DNA from: Athripsodes cinereus
Taxonomy: Eukaryota; Arthropoda; Insecta; Trichoptera; Leptoceridae
Reading direction: 5' to 3'
NCBI GenBank assembly: GCA_947579605.1
Contig: OX388329.1
Coordinates: 24,756,299-24,820,298 of the forward strand
DNA: 64,000 nt
The notes beneath the pieces are model-generated. The model worked only from the letters and a program-made list of their open reading frames with translations. It had not been told where the DNA came from and searched no databases. The number at the start of each line of letters is the position of its first letter. Position 1 is the stretch's first letter. A program made the translations under genes and the position numbers. Positions 13,675 to 25,160 of this stretch are shown here, piece after piece.

Positions 13675-16600
13675 GCAATAAAAACAAAATAATTTAGAAT
13701 TTTTAAAATCACAAAAACAAAAATAGTACAAAAAACAATTCGCATAAGCAAAAGTATTCTGGTTCTGTCATTTCAAGTGATGGTTTTGAAATAACATTTT
13801 CAGTAAAGCCAATTATCAATGAAACATAACCTAACATTTTCCAATACTTTTAAGAATAAAACATATAGATATACAGTTTAATCCACTACAAATGATCAAA
13901 GTATTTTATTTTAACATTGTTTTTGAATGAGAAATGTTTAATAGGTACCTAATAGATTTTATGATTCATGTCATTTAATTTTACAAAAGATTGTTTAACA
14001 TTTTTATGGCCAAATCTATACTAGAATAATTTGTAATATTAAAAGTGGTTAGTAATACATTTTTAACGTATGTTAAATAGTGTGAGTTCTCTAATCAAAG
14101 TCTTTAAGGTTGATTATATATGTTTTTAGCTACAAATGAAAAGGCAAAACGTCAAACCAGTCACATGAAATACTTTGTGATTAATGTAAAACAATTATGA
14201 CTTTTACATGTAAAATACTTTTATTAAGTGCCATGAAATTTTGACAATTATGATTAAACTGTTGAATTAGAGTTTATTTATCAAAAAAATTAAATAAACC
14301 AAAATGCCTCACAAACCCAAAAGCCGCAACGGCAAATGACACTTGACAAATAATGACAGCTAGCTGTCAATCAATATGGTCATAAACAAAATAATATTTT
14401 TGTCCCATAGACAGTTTTTTGTAGACTATGGAAAATGGAGAAAAATATTAAATTTATCACTATCATTTCTTACCCAATGTATTCGCTGGCTATTCCAATG
14501 CAAAGAGCTACCGTAATATGGATTGGTAAATAATTTATTCTTGAATTATTGAGTTTGGTAAAGTTTCAAAGAAATGCATGAGAAAACAAAGTACCAAAAT
14601 GGAAACATAAAATGTAGGAATCTGGGTAACAACTTAATACAAGCATACAAGCACCCAAATACAAGCTCTAACAGTTTGCAATGTGATAGGTATTATGAAG
14701 GTGGAGTAGGTATATCGGGATACATTATAATTTATAACCTTATATCTCTAGATTGTGGGATAGAGTGAAGAATGAGGATATCAGGAGAATGAGCAGATGC
14801 GAGAAGAGTGTTGTGGATAGAATGCGTGTAAATACGATGGTTTGGACATGTTGAGCAAATGCAAGATGAAAGAATGACAAAGAGGATGTATTTGTCTGAA
14901 AGAGGAGGTGTGAGGAAGCGCAGACGTCCAAGAACCACGTGGCTTGAGCACGTGGATCAAATCCTAAAGGACGGACGTGTGTTGAGTAAGAAAAATCGGC
15001 GAATATGTATGAGAAACTGGATGAATGTGGAGGAAGCGAAAGAAGTTTGTAAGGATAGATCTACATGGCGTTCCGTTCTCTCTGCCTACCCCTCCTGGGA
15101 CACGGCATGAGGGTAGATATAGATAGATCTCTAGATTGAAAAATCAACATTAGGTTATTGAACATTGGAACTGGACAATCCACTGACAGGACAATATTCA
15201 TTGATAAGAAAATTATATTACAATACACTCGAGTGGTTTTTTTTTGGAATTCTTTCTTTTGATGAATACAGAATGTTTGAAAACTGATGGGGTATTATCT
15301 ATCTCTCCCCAATGGCGCTACAGCCCATATCGATCCTTGGCCTCCTGCGAAATTCGCATCCAACTCGCCGTGTACTCTACAGGAGGAGTCTCATCTGGGT
15401 TGAGATGCTAGGGGCCTGATATATTTCTTACAATTTGTTGCTGTGCCAGATTAACCACTATTCCCCTCTTTCACTGGTCCATATATTCTACTCAAGATCT
15501 TTTTTTGAGGATATCCAGCATTTCAGCGATCCTTGCCACCACATCCATATGCCAATGCAGTTCTTACAATAGTCTTGTATAAATGGTTATTTTGGATTTC
15601 CTGGGTATATACATAGTGGGGTCAAATTGGAACATTGAAACATTTTGAGTACCCTCAATATATTCCAAACATACTGTATACGTCAAACGAACTCTATTTT
15701 ATCATATGAAATGATCCCGAACATGTGACATTCTGTATACATTTTGAATATTCACAAAATATTCTTAACAATTATTCGAAACAATCTCAAAAAAGTGTGA
15801 AGCCCTGAATAAATATTTTTCTCTAAATACAGAGCGTGGCCAAATTAATGTAGGTACTAATTAATATTTTTTCAATTTAATTAACACAATAAAAATCTAA
15901 ATATCAAAGATTATTTATCAAATTAGAAGCGTATTTACGGTTTTGTGTGACCACAAAAGCACATTAAAACTTTGATCTGTCGTATCTCAGAATATAAAAA
16001 TTAAGATAGTATTATAATATACGAGTGACAGAAAATTAAATATAAGGTTGCAAAAAAATACTAAAATGAGAATGCAGAATAACTAATTGGGTGTCTAATT
16101 GTGAGCGACATAATATTAATTTGACTGATCACTTAAACGATTTGTGTGACCATAATATATAACTATTTAGGTGACAATATTGTAGAGTAAACATACCTAC
16201 ATCAAAATATATCAGACAATACTGTATAACTAAATTAAAAATATTATGAAAAAAAGGTGTTCAGCAGCTGGATAATATTTTCAAATCAGGAGTTCATGGC
16301 TTGAATCCATTGAATTTTTCTGACACAAGGGAATAGTTTTACATGGGACGTTATTTAGTTATTAAGCTTAAGAATAGTTACAATAGCTTACAAGTTGTTG
16401 GTATTTTGTTTAGTATTTTCAGTCTCTCACCTAGAACTGCGGTCCATTTTTGCAGCTCATTTATGAATTTTTTGTCATTCAATATACATAAATGACCAGC
16501 TTAGTTTTTGCCGCACAAAGAGCATTAGAGACAGTTCATTGTTATTTGATTAATTATTTTTTGTTCGCCTGTTTAAATATTTCCTTTAAAATTTTGAGAT

Positions 16601-17597
16601 GTTGTTTTATACTGTTGGCAAAAAAACTTGATTTTGATCATAACTTACCAATGTGTAAAGAGCCAAATTCCAAAATAACAATGAAATAAATACTTACTTG
16701 CTAACTATTTTATTAATGGTTCGTATCTGAGATACAAATCTATTCCTGTTTTCAACAATTTTGTACATGTTGACCCAATCATTAACTGACTGTGGTATTG
16801 GTGTCTGGTGATGAGTTGCCTGAAAGCAGGATAAATTTTAGGAATGTTAGTATATATATATATATATATGATATCTTTCAACAGACATCTGCGATCACTT
16901 TAGATCTTAATACACATCCCTTAACGGGTAGAGAGAGAGTATGGGTGTTTCCAATGCTTACGAATTGGCTTTTGGCTGGTTTAAGCATGCTTTACTCTAG
17001 AAACGTTCACCTATTTCCACCTCACTCTTTTTATATCTCTCACAAATCGAAGGACAAATCCATTGATTACTTAGCAAATCACAGTGACAAAAATGTTGCA
17101 TAAAAACTTCGATAGATAGCTCTGCATCGCAAGTATAACCTTGAAATTTCAAAAATATCAAGGTGACATTACATCTCCATATACCTAAGTGGTAGTGTGT
17201 TGGATTATCAACATAGAGATTGTGGGTTCAAATCCCGGTGACGAATGGAATTTTCATCAAAGATTCTGCTCTCACAGAACATATGGTTGCTGCAAGTGAC
17301 GGTTGGTTGGACGAAATGCTTCACAGCAATGAGTCCGGTCACCCGTTGCGAACAGAAAAAGTAATGTGAGAGATATAAAAAGAGTGAGGTGGAAATAGGT
17401 GAACGTTTCTAGAGTAAAGCATGCTTAAACCAGCCAAAAGCCAATTCGTAAGCATTGGAAACACCCATACTCTCTCTCTACCCGTTAAGGGATGTGTATT
17501 AAGATCTAAAGTGATCGCAGATGTCTGTTGAAAGATATCATTTATCATAACGAACGCAGGTATCAAGTCCAGGTAAAATGCGAAAATTAAAAATAAA

Positions 17598-17654
<57 letters not shown>

Positions 17655-20600
17655 AAACAATTCTATCTGTAGGTATATGTATTTAATTTCTTTATTCTTT
17701 AATATATATGTACTGATAATGATAAATTACCTATATACAAAATATTGTTTCCTACACAATTAAATGAATAAATAAATTAATTGATTTGACAACTTACACC
17801 AGAAGAAAGAAATTCAAATACTTCTTTTGACGGAGTTGGCAAGCTGTCCATTGAAGAAGCAGCAAGGCGCTCACGTCTCCTGGGAACTATGGGAAATATG
17901 ACAACAGATTAACTAACCATTGGTCCTTCAACTATGAATCAAAAATTCAAAACAAAATAATATTTTAAACAACTAAAAAAATTTATCTGATCTTTCTACT
18001 GTGTCAGTGATTTGGGATTTCATCCTAATCCACTGGTCTGTCTTTTTATCTCTCAAAGAAATATCCAACATTTTCCTATCCATGACTCTGTGTAATTTGT
18101 ATAATCCCATATTTTTATAAGAAAATATTTTAATCTCTTATTATAACTAGACTCTGGCGTAGAGAAGTTCTAAGAGAAGGCCATTAATTAATATGTTTAC
18201 TAAAGCCTTTGTATGGAGCATTCTGCTTTATGGTTGTGAGACATGGACCATCAGCAAGAGTGAAAGCGGACGGTTGGCGGCCTTTGAAATGTGGTGCTAC
18301 AGACGCATGCTTAAGATCCATTGGTCGGAACACGTCGAAAACGAAGAAGTATTAACCAGGGTAGGCGAAAAAAGGCAACTTCTTAAGAGAATCGGCCAAA
18401 GAGCTAACTGGATTGGCCACAACATCAGGCACCCAGGACTACTCATCACCATCGCGGAGGGTAAGACCGAGGGGACAAATGGCAGAGGCCGACCAAGAGA
18501 CGCGTATACATAAGAGGGACATGAACTGTGGCTCATACGTTGAGCTGAAAAGACTGGCTGAGAATAGAGACGAATGGAGAAGAAAAACCAAACTCGTTGC
18601 AGACCAATCCAATGGGTTGTAACTTATTATATATAGATAATTTTTTGGATACTGTACACACAGAAATCTTGAAAAAGACTTTTAAGTTGGCCTTGAGAAA
18701 GACTATTGGCTTCTGCTTGACGTTTTATCCAGGATTCAACCTGACATCAACTGGAGCTTTGAGGGAAGGTGACAGGCTATGCAAATATGGATGTCGTGGA
18801 GGTAGCGGGCAAGAATAAGCGAACTGGGAACTCTATTTTACGTAGAGTTCCCAAAAACCGATAGTTATATAATATACATATAATATGCTCTGCAATGGTG
18901 AAAGTTTTACTCCATTTCGGGCAGAGACTTGGCTCATGCCTTTGCATGTGGAATGAGACTCGGCCCGTCATCGGGATATGCAGTTTGGATATGCAGAAAA
19001 GTAGTAAAACTTTCACCTCATATTTATCTCCTGCGTAAAATTATATGATCTTTCATCCATGGAATTCATGTTGCACATGTATTTCGAATGAAAACTAGAT
19101 CATACAGTCTTTCATATATTTATATATGCAACTCACCTTCATTAACAGCCCTTCTTTGTGAAATTCTTCTTTCTCGGATTAATTTGCATGCGTGTCTATA
19201 AAGATGCCTCAATTCTATGAAATGTGAAAAAACAATATATTAATTGGATTTCATATAAAAAAATATACAACCTTACTCACCATTTTATTTCATCTGTATT
19301 ATTTTTTTTCTGTGATAATTAATTAATGTGTATATTTTTTACATATTTCTCATATTTAACATACATATGATATTAGATATATTTCAGCTTAATTATTTTT
19401 TTTCTTTTGTAATGGCTATTGGAGTGATTTATTAATAAATAAAAAATATATCATGATCTTTTTTCTAAAGTTTTCAGTGTATTGTAAAGGGCAGATATTT
19501 GTAACTGACCTCATATTATAAGACATTTGACATATATTTTGTTGCATATAATAATAGTTTGTTAATTGTATATTGTTTATTATTTTTTATACTCAGCACA
19601 CCTCGATACAGGGCAATCTAGTGAGGCTTCTTCAACTTAATTGTAGCCATATTGTCTCAGTTTTTGTATTTTATTTTACTTTACTAGTAAGCCATCTCTC
19701 CATTGCTGGATATAGGCCTCTTCCAAACTCTTCCAAGTGTCGCGGTCCTGTGCCCTCTGTATCCATTTCCTTCCCGCGATTGGAGTAATGTCGTCAGTCC
19801 ATCTCTTTTGTGGTCTGCCGATGCTTCTTTTGTTACTCCATGGTCGCCATTTGAGGATTCTAGGAGTCCATCTACCATCGTTTCGTCTCGCAACATGACC
19901 CGCCCATTGCCACTTAAGCTTTGCAACACGATCCATAATATCTATGACTTTTGTTAGGTGTCTGATGTCTTCGTTTCTAATTTTATCTCTCAGACTCACC
20001 CCTAACATTCGTCTTTCCATAGATCTTTGTGAGCATTTTAGCTTATGGACACTTGCTACAGTTTTTGTATGTTTGTTATTATTATTGATTGAATAAAGTG
20101 TATAATGCCAAGAAAAAAATAAACAAAAATATTTAAAAGGACTATTTTAAGAATACAATTAAAAGTTCAAACTACAATTTTAATGACCTTATAAATAGTT
20201 TTTGATGAGCATGCCTAAATAAAAATATTTGCAAATGTGTCATGTTAAATATGGAATTCAGTAATAGGGTACTCATTACACTTTTTCTACTCACTAGTCA
20301 TTGTGAGGATGAGCATGTATTGTATGGGTTTATTTATAAATAAATTTATAAAGCATTTTTTATATAAAACAAAAAATAATAAAAGAATAGGTAGGTACTC
20401 ACGAATTTCTGTTAATGAATCCAGATTTATTGCCTCACAAGGACTTTTGGTACTAACTTCTTGACAATTTGAAACACTTGGACAATCTTTATTAACTGGT
20501 ATTGCAGGAAGTGTTTCTACATCTCTGGAGTACCAAGTAACTGGACCATTTATGGCTTCTTGCTAAAAAAATATGGATTGAACAAATTTATATTATAATA

Positions 20601-23070
20601 GCAATAACCAACGCAAGTGAAGGTGATGTATGTAAAAATTGTATTTAAATTATCTATCGACATCGCCAAAGAAGCAAATCATCTGACATTATCAGTAGAA
20701 CATTAAAATTATAATAATATTCTTAAAATCATAGTGGGTCTTTATAGAAATAGCTATGCATAGAAAGGGACAGTTCCCTAACATATACTCTTTCAGGTGA
20801 CACTTTTTTTTTATAGATATGCACAGTTTTTTTTAGTATTTTTGAAAAATATGGAGTATTAAATTATGGGAAGAAGGAGCAAACACTAAAACATGACTAT
20901 TTTCAGTAATATATTATATCCTTTTATTGGATCTTTACAATATTTGCAGACAACTCTACATACTTGTTGAACAAGATCTCATACATATTCACATAACCGA
21001 TAATACCCACGACTAGGTAACGATTCATGACTCCTTTCGCTCGGCCATTTTCAAACCATCCAATAATTCTCTCTCTCTTACACACTGCTAACATTACATC
21101 TTTTATAGAAATTTCTTACAGGATAAATAAACTTAATTTTGTTAAAGTAACTGTTGAAAACATACCCAAGATTCGGAAATGTAACTGATCAGGTCTTCCT
21201 GGTTTTCATTTATGTTTGGTTCATCTAGAATAATAACACCAAACATTGTTACAAAAATGATAATTCAATAATTATTTATAGTAAACCAAAATGAATTAAA
21301 TAATATAATTTATTGTTAGTTTCATGAAACCGTATTTGAAAATTTTATATCGGTACCAAATTATTCGTTAAGTTGAAATATCCATGGAAAAACTATTAAG
21401 TAAAATAAAATTTCTCTTGTGATGCCTTTTTAATTGGATAATTCTTCTCCATGTCTAGAAATTTAACCCACTACAAAATTTCTAATTCTACCTTTCATCT
21501 ACCTAATAATGGTCCCCTACAAACCAGTTTTATGGGTTTTTTTGTAAAATCTTGTTTAATGCACATAGGAGGTGTCAAGACACCACCAGCGTTATGTTTT
21601 ATATGGAACTGTAGGCACTTTTGGACTGTTTGACCAAATTCGAGCCAAAATATGCTTTCCGCTGTTGATGAGACTAATATTTCTATGAAACTATCAAGCA
21701 TACTACGTGAGAGGGAGTATTTCAGTGTTTTGTCCCTTTCTAACATATATAACCGGTTTTCACTGTGTCGGTGTTTAGGTAGTAGAATTCCATAACGAAT
21801 TAATACAAAGACGATTAATTCTTGAGAGAGATGTCTTTCATCTTGTTAGAACATTAGTTGGAAGATATCGCTTGTGCGATAAACTCGCCCATTGTACAAT
21901 ATCATTTACTTGAATCACATTGTTATATAACTTGGTAATTATGTATGCTTCTTATTTTGCAATAAAGTTTATTATTATTATTAACATTGTCAATCTTTGA
22001 TGCCAATTGACAATGTCTTAACAAAACGAAAAATGTCTCTCTCGAGAATAAATCATATCATAGAAGAAAACATTTATTTTTATATTTTGAAATAACCAGT
22101 ATATATATAGTTAGAATCAGCAGCACACATACCCTCTCAAGTAACATATGTTTTTTTAAAGAACTTCATGTGAACACCTTTATTAAACAATGTTAAATTG
22201 AATAATTCCCAAATATAAATGGTCAAAGTTTTTCTTTAAATTTTATACTTGGCTATGCAATTCAGTAATAGGGTCCTTATTATACTTCTAATACTTATTT
22301 TGAGGATTTTCTAGGATGTATTGAACGAGTTTATTTTTAAATAAACTGAGAAAGTAAAGAATTTCATATAAAACACATAAAAATAAGGGAAGAATAAGTA
22401 GGTACTCACCTCTTTGTGGACTTGTTTCACAATGATTGTCGGAATGAACTTCTTGACAATTTGATGTACTTGAACAATCTTCTTCATTGACTGGTGCTAC
22501 AGGAAGTGTTTCAATATCTCTGGAGTACCAAGTGACTGGACCATTTATAGCTTCTTGCTAAAAAAATTATGTATTGTACAATTTTATATTATTATACCAA
22601 TAACCAACACAAGAGAAGCTAATGTAGGTATATAAAAAAATTAAATTATCTATCGACATTGCCAAAGCAGCAAATCATCTGACATTACCATCAGCATACT
22701 AAGTACCAGTAGAACATAAAAATTATAACAATATTCTTAAAATCATAGTGGGTATTTATAGAAGACAGCTTGCATGTTTTATATGCAGCTGGTCTGCTGG
22801 CTACCACACATGTGGGATATGCCGTGATGGTATAGTAGTAGTATTTATAGAAATAACTATGCATAGAAAGGGACAGTGCCCTAACACATAGATACTCCCT
22901 CAGGTGACACTTTTTTATATAGAAATGCAAATTTTTTATTATTGTCTTTGAAAAATATGCATAAATAAACCTAATTTAATTATAAAATAGAAAAGCACTC
23001 AAGATAACGATTGAAAACATACCCAAGAGTCAGAAATGTATCTGATCAAGTCGTCCTGGTTTTCGCTCAT
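13618..23070 (-). CDS. Gene A: unrecognised protein with a duplicated N-terminal module
   Basis: I do not recognise this protein. The minus-strand coding exons are: 23079-23023 (ATG at 23070, MSENQDDLIRYISDSW), 22557-22410 (begins QEAINGPVTWYSRD), 21225-21168 (repeats exon 1: NENQEDLISYISESW), 20557-20403 (repeats exon 2), 19214-19137 (LRHLYRHACKLIRERR), 17886-17798 (RRRERLAASSMDSLPTPSK) and 16819-16698 (SVNDWVNMYKIVENRNRF). These seven join in phase with good GT-AG sites. Two more exons, 16499-16431 (KFINELQKWTAVL) and 13674-13618 ([13 protein letters not shown], stop TAG), join each other in phase. The link from 16698 (phase 2) to 16499 (needs phase 1) does not fit, so an exon is missing or mis-drawn; a coding-like stretch beginning near 16636 could be part of it. 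No signal peptide or membrane span is seen. The protein is acidic and polar at the N-terminus, then basic and helical. The gene lies directly upstream of ZDHHC16 on the same strand. Confidence 0.72.
14474..14539 (-). other. Alternative 5' exon candidate for ZDHHC16
   Basis: This minus-strand stretch ends in a good donor (TTGG|GTAAGA) with two bases left over, the phase required by the ZDHHC16 exon at 13018. It reads INYLPIHITVALCIGIASEY, a hydrophobic segment like the N-terminal membrane span seen in this family. The frame is open from about 14565 but contains no ATG, so it would need another upstream exon (possible weak acceptor TTCAAG before 14539). Confidence 0.35.
14772..15135 (+). mobile_element. 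LINE reverse transcriptase C-terminal fragment with microsatellite tail
   Basis: The frames read LWDRVKNEDI-like text, then RKRRRPRTTWLEHVDQILKD (about 14895-14960) and later DRSTWRSVLSAYPSWDTA before TGA near 15109, then AGATAGAT repeats. At least one internal stop or frameshift occurs before 14859. It is a decayed 5'-truncated LINE just upstream of ZDHHC16. Confidence 0.8.
15295..15600 (-). mobile_element. Decayed retroelement fragment
   Basis: It contains CCAATGGCGCTACAGCCCAT and CCTTGGCCTCCTG, which I associate with reversed insect LINE ends, in a locally GC-richer stretch with no intact frame. This assignment is by resemblance only. Confidence 0.4.
16870..17539. repeat. Large inverted repeat with identical-looking 174-base arms
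   Basis: Arms 16870-17043 and 17366-17539 are equal in length and appear identical as reverse complements, starting GATATCTTTCAACAGACATC. The 322-base loop holds a tRNA-like segment. It sits in the gene A intron between exons 17886-17798 and 16819-16698, next to (AT)n runs at 16851-16869 and 17601-17650. Related, more decayed copies are at 56690-56990 and 61612-61690. Confidence 0.85.
17168..17290 (+). mobile_element. tRNA-derived SINE-like segment
   Basis: It has an A-box-like stretch (TACCTAAGTGGTAGTG) and a strong B-box (GGGTTCAAATCCC), spaced as in a tRNA, followed by non-tRNA sequence. It does not fold convincingly into a functional tRNA and lies in the loop of the inverted repeat, so I call it a SINE head. 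Confidence 0.6.
17601..17650. repeat. (AT)n microsatellite
   Basis: About 25 AT units follow directly after the foldback element, within a gene A intron. Confidence 0.95.
18130..18622 (+). mobile_element. LINE reverse transcriptase C-terminal fragment
   Basis: An open stretch at 18193-18513 has the usual end of an endonuclease-reverse transcriptase: LLYGCETW, then AFEMWCYRRMLKI, then a Trp-Gly/Ile-His segment and GRGRPRD. It runs on, shifted, to the end CCAATCCAATGGGTTGTAA near 18620. It is 5' truncated and lies inside a gene A intron. A second piece of the same tail is at 44172-44280. Confidence 0.85.
19593..19655 (-). repeat. Dispersed repeat fragment
   Basis: It shares CCTCACTAG(G/A)TTGCCCTGTATCGAGG with 42555-42583 in the opposite orientation. 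It is probably the tail of a retroelement. Confidence 0.5.
19676..20037 (-). mobile_element. LINE reverse transcriptase C-terminal fragment
   Basis: The minus frame reads MERRMLGVSLRDKIRNEDIR, WAGHVARRNDGRW, GRPQKRWTDDI and later AQDRDTWKSLEEAY, the typical C-terminal end of insect LINE polyproteins. It is 5' truncated, frame-intact over 114 codons, and lies in the gene A intron between exons 20557-20403 and 19214-19137. Confidence 0.88.
21770..22075. mobile_element. Foldback MITE interrupted by a retroelement tail
   Basis: Left arm TTCTTGAGAGAGATGTC (21820-21836) and right arm near 22033-22050 (ATGTCTCTCTCGAGAATAA) form an imperfect inverted repeat. A related copy lies at 56180-56265. Inside is a separate insertion, 21856-21982, flanked by AACATT on both sides and ending in (ATT)n; its body is the tail family also at 36300-36425, 48655-48700 and (reverse) 59735-59805. 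Confidence 0.65.
22764..22840 (+). mobile_element. 77-bp truncated retroelement tail in copy 1 of the duplication
   Basis: It is flanked by a 12-base target duplication, GTATTTATAGAA (22752-22763 and 22841-22852). It belongs to the family at 54787-55040 in reverse orientation, with the TAGTAGTA tail at its 3' end. The matching place in copy 2 (near 20740) is empty. Confidence 0.85.
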
Positions 23071-23177
23071 ATTGATTACCTGAAATAATTATACCATAGG
23101 TACATTATTATTACAAAAATGATACTTCAATAATTAATTACATTCAGAAAACCAACATGAATTTAATATAATTTATC

Positions 23178-23549
23178 ATTTTACCAGACTGGTTTTGTCA
23201 TTTACACATTGAGCTCAAATCCAGTAAAGTAATAAAAAAAAAACATATCATTTGTCCGGCGCGATTTAGATAGGAGATCTTGATCTATTTGAGTTCATAA
23301 ATATGAGATCCCAAAAAATAGCTGCTTTTTAGTTTGCATCAACTGTTTCTCAATTGGTAAGCCTTATATTGTGACAGTGAGAATGGTGGAATTGGTGAAC
23401 GTTGTCCATGGACTCCGAAAGTGATCACTTGAATCAGCCTAGAACCAATTCATAAGCCTTGGAATGCCTTTCTCACTTCGATTGTATTTTGCACAATGTT
23501 ACATTGCGTAAACTTGGTTCTCCAATTGAGGTGTCTAATTGGTTCTAAG
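23178..23549. mobile_element. 372-bp insertion in copy 1 of the duplication
   Basis: It is flanked by the 11-base target duplication TATAATTTATC (23167-23177 and 23550-23560). It contains part of the repeat family found at 16870-17043 and 56690-56990 (CCAATTCATAAGCCTTGGAA and similar). Copy 2 has an uninterrupted site near 21310. Confidence 0.8.
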
Positions 23550-23754
23550 TATAATTTATCGTTAGTTTCATGAAACTGTTTTTCAAAATTTTTATATTGA
23601 TACCTAATTTATCGTCCCATCGAGTCGAAATATTCATGTAAAAATTATTAAGTAAAATACAATTACTCCTGCGATGCCTTTTTAATTGGACTTCTCTTCT
23701 CCACGTCTAGCAATTCATCGTATTACAAAATTTCTATGAAGCCTTCCATGTGTA

Positions 23755-23970
23755 GTTGAATTCATCGGTATCCTGGAAGTAGTCTCCATCTTATGCACAA
23801 AAGGTGTGTAGTTCAATCCCAGATGGTGGCAAACTCCCCTTTCACAACAACAGCTTTTAAAATCATAAAATCTTAATATACTCATTCCCCTTTTTTTATC
23901 TGAGAAATAAGAGAGAGAAATAACAGGGCAAACACCACAGGAAGGGCTGTTGAGCTCCACAAGCTTGTTG
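23755..23970 (-). mobile_element. SINE-like copy, family with 30298 and 44031
   Basis: It contains TTCAATCCCAGATGGTGG, GCAAACTCCCCTTTCACAAC and nearby text that are the reverse complement of the GAAAGGGGAGTTTGCCGG family at 30388 and 44118. Confidence 0.5.
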
Positions 23971-24079
23971 ACAGCATAGATAGATAGAGAAAACACTTGT
24001 GAAAGAAGCTCAAAAAAAAAACAATTGTATGACATTCCCTGTTATTCGATGATAGTCTTGTTATATTATAATGTCTCTG

Positions 24080-25070
24080 TTTAAATTTACAATTAGACGT
24101 AGGTACTCATAGAACGTTAATGCACTAGATCAAGGGACAGAAAATCATCGTTCGTTAAGTTGTATGTGACTCTTCTATAAAATATCATGTAAATAAAACG
24201 AGATTTTGGACTCAATAAATTGCACTAACCACACAATATACTGAATGAATTGGGACTTTAGACTCAAATAGATATGCATATTATACTCAATAGAATAGCT
24301 TCAAATGTAATATCTATATTAGATACTACATGGTTCAAGTTTATGAAATTAGGTTCTCATATGAAATTTATGAGATATTCTATAGATACTCAGTTCCTTT
24401 GAATGATGATTTTGCTGATCATTACACTAGACTGTATAATTTACTACAGGTACAGAGATTCCATTAATTAAAAAATACTTGGCACATTTGTAAATAACTT
24501 ATTTTTATACATTTCTTTGTAATACCAATTGATGTGAAGTAGGTACATTTCTTTGTAATACCAAGTGTGTATAGTATTTTTAAAACTCTTTTCAACACCC
24601 AGGTAATTCTAGACAAGAGCATACTATGAATCCTTTATAGGGTGGAACCTGAGTCCATAATCATACTGTTTTATCTAATGTAAGTTGTGTCTCACTTCTA
24701 AGATAGGAGCACCTACATACCTACTTTGATGCTATTTTTTCATACATAATTATACTATTTTTCACCAACTCAGTTCATTTTCAAACTTCTGGCAGGGGAG
24801 GGGCCCTCCCCCTTCCTGCAGTCTTCTCAGTTTGTCCTTGTCTCAAAAATCTCTATATTTAGGTAGATGTTGGTTTATGCAAAGCTAAAGAACTTTAAAC
24901 ATCCAAATGGACAAATTCACATAGTTTGCCGGTTTAAATTAGGTATGCCATGAGAATTATTACTCAACTTTTTTACCACATTTTTTCATCAAAAACATTC
25001 TCAATTTGAAATTTTAATCAAACAAGACGTAATTTTCATTGGTAAACAAAATAATTATATGAAGAAACGA
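24080..25070. other. Gene A intron 1, nothing recognised
   Basis: The stretch is AT-rich with one G/C-rich palindrome-like patch near 24794-24818 (GGCAGGGGAGGGGCCCTCCC). No coding-like exon was seen. Confidence 0.4.
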
Positions 25071-25078
25071 ATATTTAC

Positions 25079-25160
25079 CTATTGCGATCTACATTGGTTA
25101 AAATTGTCCAGTCCACCAAATGCTTGCTGCCTGGTATTGGGCGAAATTTCCAGCGCATTC
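25079..25160 (-). other. Probable 5' UTR exon of gene A
   Basis: On the minus strand a stretch ends at a consensus donor, CAATAG|GTAAAT (exon end 25079). It has no useful open frame, as its ATG is followed directly by TAG. It fits a leader exon that splices to the acceptor at 23080, nine bases before the gene A start codon. The upstream limit is a guess. Confidence 0.4.

Larger units (their letters stand above)
20255..23745. repeat. Tandem duplication of two gene A exons with their introns
   Basis: Copy 1 spans about 22255-23745 and copy 2 about 20255-21495. They match through exons and introns, for example CAGTAATAGGG at both left edges, shared intron text around 20660-20790 and 22635-22900, and TTAGTTTCATGAAAC at 21318 and 23563. 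The duplicated exons are 23079-23023 with 21225-21168, and 22557-22410 with 20557-20403. Both copies are open and spliced in phase, so the protein carries the module twice. Copy 1 is longer because of two insertions, 22764-22840 and 23178-23549. Confidence 0.88.

Noticed and set aside
16792..17103. 103-codon frame repeated on the other strand at 17339-17602
   Set aside because: The identical protein text on both strands comes from the inverted repeat arms, not from two genes.
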